A DNA stretch of 64,000 nt from Lojkania enalia (GCA_010094045.1 ML986593.1:431032-495031), one strand, 5' to 3'. Shown: positions 24,423-36,946, numbered from the stretch's first letter. Program-made: numbers and translations. The notes: a model not told the origin generated them from the letters alone.

Positions 24423-25706
24423 ATGGCGACATCGCAACTGTCCTATCCCGATTCCGATCGCGGGCCCCAGCTCGCGGCGACGTATATTGCAGGCTGTGCC
24501 ATTGCCTCCATATTCGTCGCCATGCGATTATGTGCGCGTTTCAGTATCGCAGGTGTCGGGATTGACGATTGGTGTATGCTGATAACGTGGGTATGTACAC
24601 TCAATCACGCTGGCAAAGGTCTTTCAACACTGAATCATGCTAATCAAAGTACTCAGATCGTCTTCCTCCCCCTAACAGTCCTCGTGAGCGTTTTCAGTTT
24701 CAAAGGCGGCACGCGTCACCTTGCCTACCTGGCCGCATCGCCTACACAGATGACATATATTTTGAAGCTCAACTGGATCGCCCAACCACTCTGCATCTTT
24801 TGTCTCGGCTCGGGCAAGATCGCTGTTGCATTCCTAATTATCCGGCTTCTCAACCGTGCATCTGTCTGGCGGCGCTGGAGCTTGTATATCGCATCTGCCT
24901 GGACACTTATCAATACGATTCTAATGATCGTCTTCACCTTTGTGCAGTGCGAGAATCCAGAGGCGCTGTGGGATAATGAGGTGAGAGCAAGGACGAAGTG
25001 CTGGAATCCGAAGACTCAAAGTAGTTTTTCTATTTATGGAGCTACGGTGCACGCAATGATGGATTTCTTTCTTGCTGCAGTGCCCATCAGTCTGGTTTGG
25101 GGACTGAAGACCGATCTCAGAAAACGCATCGCGCTATGTGTCTTGCTTGGCTGCGGAAGCTTGTACGTCATTCAAGGCTTATTGGTGCCCGTTATAATAA
25201 GCTAATAAGATACAGAACAGGAATATGCGCTGCGGTCAAGGCAAGTACACTGGTCAGCTTAAACGCTCGGTCTGATTTAACATGGGAAACGTTTTCTTTG
25301 TTCATGTGGACTGGGTACGATCCCCTACTCCCACACCCATCCATTGCTAACACATATCAGTATCGAGATTATCCTCCTTATCGTATGCGGATCAATACCT
25401 GCTCTCAAACCCATCTACGCATTATGCATGGGCCGACGCTCCGTGAACTCCAGCCAACGCTACGCCCAAGGTACAGGCGCCAGTACTCGAAAAGCAATAT
25501 CGCGACGATCATATATGAGACAAAATGATGAGCCCTCCGGATTCGTGTTGGGGATGGTAAAGCCCTCGTCGGCGGCTGTCGTGAGTAGAGCCTCGGAGGA
25601 TGAAATAGGGCTCGCGATTAGTGTAGAGAGTGAAAAGACTGGAGAAGGGATCCAGGTTACTCAAACTATCGACATAGAATATCGTGAGATGGAGGATAGA
25701 AGGTAG
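24423..25706 (+). CDS. Fungal rhodopsin-fold (Pth11-like) integral membrane protein, 372 aa
   Basis: CDS is join(24423..24590,24657..25162,25216..25314,25361..25706). All three introns (66, 53 and 46 nt) have GT..CAG ends, CTAA-type branch sites and consistent phases. The protein has the seven-helix plan of the fungal rhodopsin-domain family. Helix 1 contains YIAGCAIASIFVAMRL. After it comes the family's loop G-I-D-D-W; then L-N-W-I-A-Q-P-L; then GKIAVAFLIIRLL; then W-x-L-I-N-T-I-L-M-I-V-F-T-F-V-Q-C, with a conserved Cys. Near the end are the family blocks AAVKAS-LVSLNARSDLTWET and EIILLIVCGSIPALKP, followed by a polar cytoplasmic tail. Some relatives are plasma-membrane receptors upstream of G proteins in surface sensing, but most are uncharacterised. 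The N-terminus lacks a CFEM domain. Start chosen at 24,423 because the open frame upstream lies in likely 5' UTR. Confidence 0.85.
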
Positions 25707-28700
25707 TGGTGTAATACGCTCAAGAAATTGACAAACTTAGATTGATTGATATAATCATGTCTCGAGCTGTGACAAAAATAAAAATACGCACCGAGTCATG
25801 GAATCCATAATGTAAATGGTAATGACCTCGGTAGTAGCCATATGCTGCTAACTTCACCAGCAACTTGTTAACATAGGTTGATATCTCAAATTTAACAAGC
25901 AGGATCCACGTGATCTGGATATTCCAAGGTGCATTACGTAGGTTGAAAACCACGTAATGTTTAGCAATGCAGCCCGAGCATTCACTGCCTTAATCATAAC
26001 TGCAAACATATCACTATATAACACGAACCCGACGCGCTATATACATATGAAACCTGAACAATGCTGGAGAAATATAAATCATACGTATTTTCAAGGCAGT
26101 CACGAGCAGGTTAATTCATCACTTGCTAGGTAATATTTTGGCTTGGCCTAACTGACTACCTGTTACCAGTTGGCACAACAAATCATACCTTAAAGCTTCT
26201 TCATGTTCGTATTTCTATTGACTCTAATCTAACGGTGCGGCTTCATTCAACACCATATCCAGCAACTGTGCAGGTTCCCCTTCCATATTTGTACCAACCA
26301 CCCTGCCGCTTCCCAAATGAACCCGATAAAATACGCTCGAAAGACTTTAACTGAAGTGATTTGCACATTCATAGTTGAAGAGCGCAATAATAACTTCAGT
26401 ACCTTTATGGCGCGCACAATCGGCGCAAAAGTTACTCCAACCCCAAGCACTATTCGGTCTCAGAGCTCAAAGTTCAGGGCAAGAAAGAAAATTTTCAAGA
26501 TAGTAATGCGATGGACGTATTCGGCCTTCTTCAACCTTCTCATCGAGGACCCGATCAATTAATTCATGACTTACGAGTTGTGGTTGAGAACTACGTAGAT
26601 AATCGACATATTCCGCCATCTAATACCCTTATTGGTATCTCTGGCGGCTGGCAGCAGTTCGGGAACTGGTTCGATATATTCTACACGGAACCTAGGGTTG
26701 GGGTTACCATACAGGACTGGTAATATGCAAATATAAAGTTTCCCGACTCATGAGTCTCCTTGTGGAGTTCCGCTATTGTGTCTACAAACAGGCTATCGGA
26801 AAGACTCTGATTTGGTCCAAATACTACTGAAAAGAAATCCCTAGGGCCAGATGAGATTCATAATTCTGGCAGGGCTTATTTAGGCCTTTTAACTAATAAG
26901 GGCTGTCAAGAGGGGTGCGGTAGAAATTTCATTGACGAGAATAGCCATTAGTTACCTAACACGCCCTTAGTACCAATGACCATCAACAAGATGATTTGTT
27001 CCGAAGCAATGCAAATAACATATTAGGAAATTGCCAAGCATTTCAACAATATTGATACACTTCAGAACCTTCTTGTGGCTCTCAGGGACTTGGTTCCCTT
27101 CAACGCGCTCAATCGCATATCGTTAGCACTGAGCCATAAGGGATACTCTAGTTTGCTCGGATCCAAGTCTAGGAGAGCTAGGTTCATCTTCTGCTTTTCT
27201 TGTCGCACTTTCGAGAATATCTCCACAATCAAACCTTACACTTCCAACTCCGAGTCTCCTGGAACTATTCTTGTCATCTTACAATCATGATCTCTATTTT
27301 AAGTAGTAGAGCTAGTAAATTTGGATCATGCAAGAGTGACTTCGTGGACATGTTCGCATTCCGGAAATTATCTCTGCTGGAGAGGTCATAGGATAAGGGA
27401 GAAATAGCTGGCGAATTTTGAGAACAGACAGAGGGGAATCTATCCGCATCAAATCACGGAGGGGGCGGATTCCATATAATCCACTTGCTTGCTACTGATC
27501 TAAGCAATATTTACTCGGCAAGGAATATCTCTCCAACACTTCAGAATGTAATGGCTTCTACGCCGGAACGGTAATTATACGCTTAGTCGGATACTCTACC
27601 AGAGGTATTTCCAGGAATCCGAACATTTTAACTTCACTACTATTGCTTATAATAATATTACGCAGGTCTCCATCTCCTAATTAAAGCAATAATAAACTCA
27701 TTATTGGATGCATTGTAGCCTCGCTATTCTGTAGTCTATACTTTATTTGTTTAGCTTTTCATAAACCGTGAAGCAAACCTGTAAAATCACTCTGTAGAAC
27801 TCCGATACACACACCGCAACATAGAGATTTCGAATGCACACATTATATCAAATCTTCAATCATTGGTGCTGAATTCAAGAATGTGCAATGAACAGCTGCT
27901 TGCCATTATATCGAGTTATTGACAAGACTGATTGCAGCTAGGATCTACAATTACTAAAGCCTACTTGATCATTAACCAAAGATTGGGGACGAATGAACAC
28001 TTTCAAAAGAACACCTCTTCCATTATAATACTTCGGTTGCCTGAACAACTCTTTGCCTTTTCAAGGCTATCACGTGTTAGTAATTTGCTGAACTGGTTGG
28101 GGTTGATGACCAGCAAGAATATCCGGAATTTACCAAGGAGTACTATACTCTACCATATTTGATGAGTCAAGTTTAATGGCCATTCAATACAAATTCGCTT
28201 AAGAACACCGTCGATGTTAGTGTACGCATTCTATTACACACAGGGCACACACATATATGCATACCAGCAAAGCCTATCTCCTGACACCCGAGCTCGTTAT
28301 TGCCACATAGTATTCCGACATCAGAATCCTAGCCTAGACCCTAGCTTCATTAGTAATCACCTACCCAAAACTCGGTTTATTCCACTGTATCACGCTAGAT
28401 GACCATCCAAGCCTTGTGGAGCTTCCCCGTACTCAGGACGCTATATTCTTATATTGTATGTTTGCTCCCAGTATCATATTTACTACGAAACAGATCACCC
28501 TCGTAAACACGGTGATAGATGCTGAGAAAAATACTTTATTCCCTCTGGATTGGCTTTAGACGCCACAAGAAGCACTAGTGTGCGGCATGGGCCAACCTTC
28601 GCGTGAAAATAGTATCAGTGACAAAGCTTGTATGGCACAATTACCTCTTATAGCAGGCTGCTACGAAAGTATCTAGTCTGCAACCACATATGCTAGATTA

Positions 28701-29330
28701 CTAGTTGAATCGTACAAGTTTGTTACCTTCGCTTCGTGCGCTTCCGTTAGAATGAGTCATAAAAAGCAGTGGTCTTATTTCTAGTCGTTACGAGCTGTGT
28801 GGCTGGCTTCAGCTTCCCAACCCGTACAGCAAACCTGTCTGATAGAGGCGTCACCTCATTTCCAGCAACGAACCAGATTACGATGGCTAGGGTCATCTCG
28901 CCACTTGTCCGCAATCCTAGTAATATCTCAGATTTCTTCAAATTTATTTCTCGGACAACGTGCTGTTAAAGCTATGTAATTGCTTCCGACTTTTCCAGGC
29001 AGAGGGTCAAAGCGCATAGTCGAAGACTTTATTTTCGCCTAATGTCATCAGAGAGGCGGTATAGAAACTATGATTCAGTGCATCTATGCTCCCAAGTAGG
29101 TTTGCATACGATATTGAGTCCATTTTTGGTCGGTCAGAACGTACCCCAGGGTTGACTCATGACATTTTGTAGATTGGAGAGGATATAGTAGACTCAAAAG
29201 AACCGAGGCTCGTACTAGAAAGATAGAAAATCGATTTGCGTAGCAGCCTCTTCTACGTACAAAAATCCCAGTCCTTAGGCTATCTTGCCCAAACAACTGC
29301 AACATTATCTTCTCATTCTCTGTGACTTCT
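25707..29330. other. AT-rich degenerate gene desert
   Basis: There are 3.6 kb with no frame I can support on either strand. Short open frames (for example 26,317-26,562, 27,075-27,290 and 27,932-28,162) are unrecognised, lack splice partners and are probably chance or decayed sequence. The composition is AT-rich but without the extreme CpA loss of bases 1-10,000. Confidence 0.45.
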
Positions 29331-29333
29331 CAG

Positions 29334-30870
29334 TTGATGCAATTCCCCAGCAAACTCCCGGCTCCGACTCTTTCAAAGCTTCATAGGGATTGTATCGATA
29401 ATAGGGCAGTAGCATCATATTTGGGGGCTATAATAAGGACATAATGCATGCTTTTCGCTATGGTCTCGTCTTGGATAAGACGACCAAGGACAACGCGTTT
29501 GAGGAACCTCAAGTCCGAAATCCCAGGATCATCGAGGACTATTCGATCCCTCCAGTCTGGTTCACCGAATCCAATGAATCCTGCAACACAGTACACGATA
29601 TATTTTCCCTAGTCATCTTCATTGTTCCAGAAATTGCCATCCGTTCTGTTCCATGGAGATCTTAGCTTGCTTCTTGATACATTCCAGTCAACCCCCATAA
29701 ATGGTGCTTGTATGTAATCGATGCCACCCGTATGGGCCATCCAGGACCAAGTTGGAATAGATCTACCTTCTATTCTTTTCAGGCATATTTCATCCTCTCC
29801 CCTTCTCCAAAGCAAACTTTGATGAAAGAAGGAGTTAAAGACCCCAAAACCACCAATTCTCTCGAAACTATGCAGCAGTCGATTTTCCAGCCCAACAATC
29901 GCGATGGGGCGGTCTTCCGCGAAACTGAGTTGCATGCGAGAGCATTTAGAATAGAGGTCTTGGAACACTTTGATTCTCTGATTAAGAGAAGATCCAGCGG
30001 CGAGCTCTGGAAATTTTGGATTTGCTAAGAAGGAAGCTTGAGTGCTAATGATATCGTCAACTTTGAGTACGAAGTGGGTCGATCGAACAGCAGGCGACGG
30101 AACACTTACCTATGCATTTTTGCAAGACTCTCGCAGCGAACAACTTGACCACATTCCCAATATATCTGGCGTTCTGCGAAATGGATGGTCCGGTGAGCTA
30201 ATGCCCTTTCTTGTAGAGCCCATGCTCGAGAATTTAGAGGTGCATGAGAAACATCCCTATCATAGTCTTCAATAGTCTCGTAGAGGTAAAAGGGCTCAAC
30301 ATTCTTAGGTGCAATCCAAATGTAGTCTCTTTGTCGGGGAATAAATAACCCATCATGTGAACTCTTCACAGCACTGGCATCAAGGACGCAATTTGCCGAA
30401 ATAAACACCTTCTCCATCTTCTGAGACTCATGATCCCAATCCCCGGCGCTATCTTGTACAATACAAAGAGAATCAATCCAAAGATAATCTGCCCCAAGCG
30501 CTTTTGTTATTTTGATTGCATCTCCGAATGTTTTAGGAAAGTGATTAAACAGTATCTTGCAGGAAAGCCTGAATATTAGGTTTTCTCGTTATTAGATACC
30601 CTAGCTCTCTACCCCGGCTGAACAAGAGAGCAACATATTGGCCTCTATCTTCTGAGATGTTTCATAAAATTTAATCCTGGGCGGCTCTCCCCTTCCTATT
30701 GCAACGACCCTGGTCGGCAAGAAAGTATTTTTCCTTGGTTTACATCTTGAATGTTTTGGTTTTGAATTGCAATCCATTAGGCAATTTTCATTTATATTTA
30801 ACTCAGCTTGGCTTCCTTCCGGGAGTTTTGCAAGTCCTGGTTATACAAAGTTTGGAATACCCCTCTTCGG
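29334..30870 (-). pseudogene. HET-domain (heterokaryon incompatibility) protein, inactivated
   Basis: HET-domain proteins mediate nonself recognition and cell death after fusion of unlike hyphae. Read on the minus strand, family blocks appear in order. At about 30,700-30,760 is H-S-R-C...FLPTRVVAIG. At about 30,420-30,545 is FPKTFGDAI...GADYLWIDSLCIVQD, the HET core. At about 30,190-30,240 is LNSRAWALQERALAHRT, then F-x-x-R-Q-I-Y-W-E-C. At about 29,750 is IPTWSWMA, and at about 29,370 F-E-R-V-G-A-G. A 65-nt intron (30,109..30,045, GTAAGT..ATTAG) still fits in phase. Breaks are a TAA at 30,841-30,843, frame changes around 30,555-30,640 (where YVAL and the next motifs are in another frame), a TAG at 29,609-29,611 and a TGA at 29,381-29,383. 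Two stops fit CAA/CAG to TAA/TAG. Confidence 0.82.
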
Positions 30871-31794
30871 ATTAGTATCGATCATTGCGAGAATAGGATA
30901 TCCATTCAATTATAAGAATTTATTGCACTTGATGAAGGCGATTTGAGACCCAGCCACTCCTTCGTATCTGGAAATATTATGAAGCAGTTAACAGCATTCA
31001 CACCCTAAGGGTTTTTTTTTTTTTTTTTTTTTTCAAATCTTCTAGAGTGTCATCTATACGAAATTCCGGGAACGAAAATTGTAGATCAACGCATCTGCCA
31101 CAGAGTCGACTACCTATGAGATCTGTGTGGTAAAGGTCAGAATTTCGAGATCTCGGAGCACCTTGACGGCAAATTCACTGTCGTCTTCATAATGCTAGGG
31201 ATTGTCAAGGGGCACCTAAAAAGGTAGCAGATAAAACATACATATACGAGTACTTCATAACGTACAGGTTGTGGAAGGGAACGCCATACAACAGAAATAG
31301 TAAATGGAACAATGCGGATACTGTCTACCCATCTCAGTACTGTACGGCAAGAACTCTTAGAAGTTGGGCCCCGGAAAAACTTCGCCCAACGAAACAATAC
31401 TGATTAGCAACGGACTGCAAGACCTCTAAATTCGGTTGCTTATACTTTCCAGTCAAAATCGTCGCTTTAGGCCTGTAAGATCTATATCGACTCTTAAAGG
31501 GAAAAGAGGCGTCATGTCCGGAGTCGAAGATCCACAGCGGTTCATTAGGAAAGCTATTCAGAGTCTGGTGGCTGCGAATAATTTAACAAGACCCTCAAGC
31601 CATAATACGTTGAAGGACTTTATCCGGGCACCGTGATTGCACGCTAAACTGGCCTATTCATTTTGATCGCCAGCATTCGCATTCACAGCTTGAAGTAATT
31701 GCTTATTGCGTAATCAGGCTAGCCGTCTTGGCGTCTGGCTCGTGCACCTGAACTTTTGGGAACGCGCTCTATCATCATCTAACTAAACCACCTC
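30871..31794. other. Intergenic region with T22 tract
   Basis: No gene is supported. A 22-base T run sits at 31,012-31,033. Short open frames at 31,137-31,397 (-) and 31,436-31,636 (+) have no recognisable features. The last 100-150 bp is the promoter of the uL1m gene. Confidence 0.45.
31012..31033 (+). repeat. Poly-T run (22 bases)
   Basis: An uninterrupted T homopolymer. Read on the minus strand it is a poly-A tract that could be the tail of a retroposed sequence, though no element body is recognisable beside it. Confidence 0.8.
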
Positions 31795-32794
31795 ATGGCG
31801 ACATCAAGACCCATCTTTGCTCCATTGAGCAGACTGGCAGCCTCCTCAATTGCAGTTGCCCGATACACCACCCCCCAGTCTGCCCTCCTCCCCCTCCAAT
31901 CGATACGATGTGCTGCAACGAAGTCCTCAGGGAAGAAAAAAAAGAAGGGCAGGAACACATTCATTCAATATGACCTAAGGAAAGCAGATCAATTCTCACT
32001 AGTCGATGCAATGCAGTAAATCTCCCAATATTCATCGGCAACAACTCATACTAACAAGAAATGTTCCAGCTACATTCGCGCCTTCGAAGTTGGCCGCAAC
32101 CCACACTCCTCAAAATATGAAGTGCACGTCCGGCTCCGATCCCTGAAGAACGGACCCGTCGTCCGCAATCGACTGCGACTCCCACACCCTGTGAAAACGG
32201 ATGTTCGGATCTGTGTTATTTGTCCACCGGACAGTAAACATGCTACTGAAGCGCGAGCCGCCGGCGCGACGCTCGTTGGTGAAGATGAAATCTTTAATCA
32301 AGTCAAAGAAGGCATCGTGGAGTTTGATCGATGTATATGCCACCCCGATTCTCTTCAGAATCTCAATAAAGCCGGATTGGGACGAATCTTGGGTCCGAAG
32401 GGGTTGATGCCGTCTACGAAGATGGGGACGGTGGTTCCGAATGTCGGGGCGGCAGTCAGGAATATGGTGGGCGGAAGCGAATACAGGGAGAAGCTTGGCG
32501 TGATACGCATGGCGATTGGACAGCTCGCTTTCACGCCGGAAGAAATGCAGACTAATGTGAAGGCATTTATGGAGACGCTAAAGAAGGATATTGCGCAGAT
32601 GAGTGATCGAATAACAAAAGAGATTCATGAAGTGGTAAGTAAAGGGCATCTTAAGGCTTACATGGAATTTGAGCCGTGCGTTCTAATTGTGACAATAGGT
32701 TCTTAGCTCGACAAATTCACCAGGTTTCACTTTGAATGGCGAGTTTAGAGGGCCGGACTCAATATCGCCGAAGGAGTTGTCCGGCCCTATGTAA
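31795..32794 (+). CDS. MRPL1: Mitochondrial large-subunit ribosomal protein uL1m, 293 aa
   Basis: CDS is join(31795..32015,32070..32634,32699..32794). Both introns (54 and 64 nt) keep the frame. The first 45 or so residues form a mitochondrial targeting peptide rich in Ala, Ser, Arg and Thr with no acidic residues, followed by a basic GKKKKKGRN stretch typical of fungal uL1m. The uL1 fold covers about residues 65-285. It includes the family motif GRILGPKGLMPSTKMGTVV at about 178-197, which contacts 23S-like rRNA, and the start of domain II around VRICVICPP. The protein forms the L1 stalk of the mitoribosome and guides deacylated tRNA from the E site. The last exon supplies the usual V-L-S-S-T-N-S-P-G-F ending. 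It converges on COG2 with about 95 bp between stop codons. Confidence 0.95.
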
Positions 32795-32889
32795 TTGTTG
32801 ATTATAGCTGTACAAATCATGTAACATATGTGAGACTGCGAACGCCATCGCTATGCTGGATATCCTGTACCATATTGCTTGACAACCTA

Positions 32890-33812
32890 TCATATATTTT
32901 TCAGATCCCTGAGAGCCTTGATGGCTTCTGCAGACTCATCCATGTCCTTATAAACCTCCAGAATCTTCAACACCCTTTTTTTGCCATCCTTGCCTGAGCT
33001 GTTCGCCTGCTGAAGCGCAGTATTCAAATCAAGTAACAGCGTATTCCGAACTTTGATCATCCGCGGCGCTTGCGCAGTGATAAATGGGTGCTCCTCCACC
33101 TCCCTCTCAATCTGTTTCAGCACACCATACATGATGGCATGCTTCTTCAACTTCCGCACAGACATCGAATACCCCTCCTCACTCTCATCCTCATCGCTTT
33201 CCTCACTTTCCTCGCTTTCAAACTCATCCACAGCATCTTTACCTGCCAAATCAACCAACAGCCCCTCCTCAAGAAGCTTCAGCCTTGAATCATAGTCCAC
33301 CAGTTTCCTCCCAAGCATAACCCCCTTCCTGATCTCCACCCTCTCCTGCACCAGACCTCCAACTTCCCTCTCCCTCTCCACAACGCTGCCTTTTAATAAC
33401 TCGACCTCCTTCCTAAACCCCAGAAGTCCCACCCTCACCTCCTCCACCTTCTCATCGCCACCACGCAAACTCCGTCCCAAGCCTAAAAAGTCTTGATAAT
33501 TTGAGTTCACAAGATCGAGCAGCTCTCTGCTGAGAAGCTGGGAGCGGGCACGGAGTTCAGTTCGCAGATCCTCGAGCGTTTGATGGCGATTTCGGAGCGA
33601 GGAGAGATATGTGGAGGGAGAGAAATCGGGGGCTAGGAAGTCTGTGCGTTGAAGGGGTGCAGGGTAGGGGAGTGTGTCGTCGTCGTCGCTTGCGGAGGCC
33701 GAATCGGGGAACTGGGAATAGCGAATTGTTAGATACCACGTAAGTTACATAGGCGCATGTAGCAGATAGATACGCAGGAGTAGCGGTGTAGACGTACGTA
33801 GAAGCGGCTCAT
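32890..33812 (-). CDS. COG2: Conserved oligomeric Golgi complex subunit 2, 278 aa
   Basis: The gene has two exons, 33812..33798 (MSRFY) and 33711..32890, with an 86-nt intron (GTACGT..TTCCCAG). The tiny first exon is supported because MSRFY plus F-P-D gives the usual fungal COG2 start. The N-terminal domain is evident. A D-D-D-D-T-L-P-Y-P segment leads into DFLAPDFSP-x-x-YLSSL, then R-H-Q-T-L-E-D-L-R-x-E-L and the conserved NSNYQDFLGLGRSLRGG. It continues with a long coiled coil (about residues 85-150), an acidic stretch (about 165-185) and a helical end. COG2 belongs to the eight-subunit tether that retrieves vesicles within the Golgi. The short length matches fungal COG2 rather than the 700-residue animal form. 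Confidence 0.93.
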
Positions 33813-34253
33813 GTTGGCGCTGTTTGTTTATTTACCGCATATTTAGCTGTTTACGTGGTGGGTTGGGAATTGGAGTGCCAAGTGTGCGACAAGGTGCGAA
33901 TAAGCGTCTGAAGCGTGTTATCGATAAGGGTGGAAGCGTAGTCCGGAACTTCCGAGCTCGGAAATGGAGGACGAGCCGAGGGAAGGCGTCGGATGGAGCA
34001 TCGGGGTCTGCTTACGAGGGAGCTGTTAGAGTCATGGTTAGTAATTCAGATAGCGGCCCAAATCCCCTCCGCGGGGCAAAATGGCCACTGGAGTCTAGAG
34101 TATAGAATGGGGGTTGAGGGCCCGAGGCATCCTTCTGCCTTCTTCCTGTCACTTTTCACGCATTTCCGTTCCGAGGTTCGATTCTTGGTTCTTGTTCAGA
34201 TTCGTTCATTGTGCATATCCGTAGTGAGCTTGCAGGATAGGATAATTGGAGCA
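33813..34253. promoter_or_regulatory. Divergent promoter, COG2 / NPY1
   Basis: This 441-bp region lies between the start codons of two divergently transcribed genes and must hold both promoters. No open frame in it is convincing. Short open frames on the plus strand overlap and lack family features. Confidence 0.6.
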
Positions 34254-35651
34254 ATGCCCCTCCCACAACCCGACCTCCCAGAGCCCGCGCACCCAGAAGT
34301 CGACTCAATGCTGAGTCGAAAGTTCGGCAAGGAGATAGCCAACTACTTCTCCGGTACACTCACTAACAGTCCTTATTCTTCAAACCAATAGTCTAATAGT
34401 AGCAATTTCCCCCAGGCTCACCATTGAACCGCGTCGGCTTCCTGCGCCCAGACCACGCCTTTCTCTCCCAAGCTTTCAAGCACCCTTCGACATCATTCTT
34501 ACTGTTCAATAACCTTGAGCCCCTAATCCAGTCTCCTACCGCCCTCTTTTTTGCAAACTTCTCCGATGTATCCTCCATCATCGGGCCAGACCCGTTCGCC
34601 AAGAGCGAGGAAGATCTCATCCAAGAATACAATTCCGAGGTCTATTATCCCCAGATAATCTTCTTAGGGCTAGATGAGCGGAAACACGGATTTGTATACA
34701 AGGAGCGATATAAGGGACAGCCTTTTTTTGCTGTCGATGTCACACCTAGGAAAAGCGTGACAAATGCGGCGGAGGAATTGATTAAAAAGATGGAGGGGCG
34801 AGGACTTGAATTTTCAAAGGGCAGGATGAATTTGAGTTTACAGGCGCAGGAAGGTACTCAGCCAATACTATCCCTCCTCTTCGCCTCCCAATCCCTGCTC
34901 CTTACGATTTGCATTTTGTTCGTAAAACAATGTTGGACGATCGACACTGACCTATTATTCAGCAACAATCTATGCAGAGGCGAGGCATCTACTAGATTGG
35001 AATGCTCGCAACCCATTCTGTGCGTCCTGCGGCTACCCCACACTCTCTGTAAACGCGGGCTTTAAGCGCACATGTCCGCCCAAGGACATCGCCCCCTCCA
35101 TATCCATGCCCAACCGCCCACCTTGCGCAACTCGGACTGGGGTCTCAAACCTCTCGTTTCCAAGAACAGACCCCACTGTCATCATGGCGGTAGTCTCAGC
35201 AGATGGACAGAAGATATTGCTAGGTCGGCAGAAGCGCTGGCCAAAGTATTGGTATAGTACTCTGGCTGGATTCCTAGAGCCTGCTGAAAGCGTTGAGGAA
35301 GCTGTGCGTCGTGAAGTGTGGGAGGAATCTGGAATCTATCTTGGCCGTGTAGTAATACATTCTACGCAACCTTGGCCGTATCCCGCGAATCTGATGATCG
35401 GTGCTATCGGACAGGCGATTCCTGGAGGAGAGGATATCCATTTGGGCCATGATGCTGAGCTGGAAGATGCGAAGTGGTTTACAGCGGAAGAAGTTAGGGA
35501 GGCGTTGAGGGTGGGGACAAGTGGGCTTGGGGAAGAAGCGGGGCCGGAATATAAGGAAGGTGGGTTACGATTGCCGCCTAAGACGGCGATTGCACATCAG
35601 TTGATGAGGGCGGTCGTGGATGGATTTGTTAGTGGGGCACCTATGATGTAG
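34254..35651 (+). CDS. NPY1: NADH pyrophosphatase (Nudix, NudC/NUDT12 type), 408 aa
   Basis: CDS is join(34254..34353,34416..34853,34963..35651), with introns of 62 and 109 nt, all in phase. The enzyme hydrolyses NADH to NMNH and AMP; yeast Npy1 is peroxisomal. The domain order fits: an N-terminal beta-rich domain (about residues 30-170), a short zinc ribbon starting FCASCGYPTLS at about 195 with its second Cys pair separated by an insert, and then the Nudix domain. The Nudix box is complete at about 282-304 (GX5EX7 followed by REVWEESGI), so the metal-binding glutamates are present. The class signature STQPWPYPANLMIG follows, corresponding to SQPWPFPxS of NADH diphosphatases. The C-terminus (GAPMM) is not a peroxisomal SKL-type signal. 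Start chosen at the first ATG that reads into the conserved frame. Confidence 0.94.
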
Positions 35652-35752
35652 AAATAGAAGACATAGAAAATAGGCTGATGGCGTGTTGATGATGTGCATA
35701 GATAGAAATAATAGATATGAAGTACATTTCGAATTACATAGGTCTCTCTTCT

Positions 35753-36946
35753 CTATGGTAGGACGATGTACTTGGTTAGATGGGAAGGTACCGCCCCAAG
35801 AAGTTTCTTTTCTTCGAGCCATTTCTTGGAAAAGAGTCTCTCTGCATATCGATATGCTCCGTCACAAAGCAGCGTTACGACAGTATGTCCTGGACCCATC
35901 TTCTCTGCCACCTCTTTCGCTGCAACAACGTTCAAGCATGAGCTAGCGCCCAGATATAGACCTTCCTCGTCTAAACACCTGTATACCATAGCAATCGTCT
36001 TCTCATCGGCGATGTGTAATGAGCTATCAATAAGATCAATATCCAGCTTCAGGTTGTCGGTGACTCGGCCTTGCCCAATGCCCTCAGTTATTGAACCGCC
36101 TGCCCTCTCAGCAAGCTCTCCCCTGCTTTGGATATATGAATGCAACACTGACCCAGGTGGGTCCGCAAGGAAACACTTGACCCGTCCTTCGGACTTCTCT
36201 TTCAAGTACCTCGACACACCAGCCAGTGAACCTCCTGTTCCCGTTGCACACGTAAATGCATCAATTCTGCCGTCGGTCTGTGCCCAGATTTCTGGTCCTG
36301 TAGTCTCAATATGCGCCTGGCGGTTCGCGACGTTATCAAACTGATTTGTCCAGACTGCGTTATCCATATTTTCAGCATGCCGCTTCGCCTGGTGATTATA
36401 ATTTTGGGGATTCTCGAAAGCCACGGCGGGCACTGGGTATACCTCCGCGCCTAGCAGCCTCAATAGGTCGATCTTGCCCTGCGACTGTGTATTAGGCATG
36501 TAAATGACCAGCTTGTATCCCTTCGAACGGCAGACGTGTGCTAGTCCGATGCCAGTGTTTCCAGCTGTTCCCTCAACAACTGTGCCTCCCGAGCGGAGGA
36601 GGCCTGCTTTCTCGGCATGCTCCACAACGTAGAGGGCCGCACGATCTTTTACGCTTCCGCCAGGATTCTGGAATTCGGCTTTTCCAAGGATATTACAGCC
36701 AGTCTCTTCGGAGAGACGTTTAAGTCTTAAGAGGGGAGTTTTTCCGATAGCTAGAATGAGACGTTAGTCTACATGTAGAAGAAATGGCTGAGGTGGTGGT
36801 GTGATACCGTCGATGAAGCCCCGCTGTCCAACGCCCTGCGCCTTCGAGATATTGATACCAGTCTGATATCTCGCCTCAATTTCAGCGAGAGACTCGGCGT
36901 TCCTCCATACCGAGGCTACGAACTTCCGTGATGCCGTCCGAAACAT
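35753..36946 (-). CDS. MCY1: Mitochondrial-type cysteine synthase (PLP-dependent), 378 aa
   Basis: Exons are 36946..36808 and 36750..35753, with a 57-nt intron (GTATCA..TTCTAG) in phase. The protein is a fold-type II PLP enzyme of the O-acetylserine sulfhydrylase group. The PLP lysine is K81 in GGSVKDRAA. The substrate loop is [12 protein letters not shown], the phosphate-binding loop is [11 protein letters not shown], and S-S-C-L-N near the C-terminus follows the family pattern. The [18 protein letters not shown] region matches the second, mitochondrial fungal cysteine synthase (yeast Mcy1, fission yeast Cys12-like) rather than the main cytosolic CysK. An Arg/Ser-rich N-terminus ([15 protein letters not shown]) fits a mitochondrial presequence. 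It converges on NPY1 (about 100 bp between stops) and diverges from the condensin gene with 252 bp between starts. Confidence 0.9.

Noticed and set aside
33053..33295. Plus-strand frames across the COG2 acidic region
   Set aside because: They are antisense shadows of the Glu/Asp/Ser-rich COG2 sequence, giving Ser/Leu-rich reading.
34176..34190. GGTTCGATTC, similar to a tRNA B box
   Set aside because: No A box, no cloverleaf and no acceptor stem could be built around it; it lies in the 5' region of NPY1.
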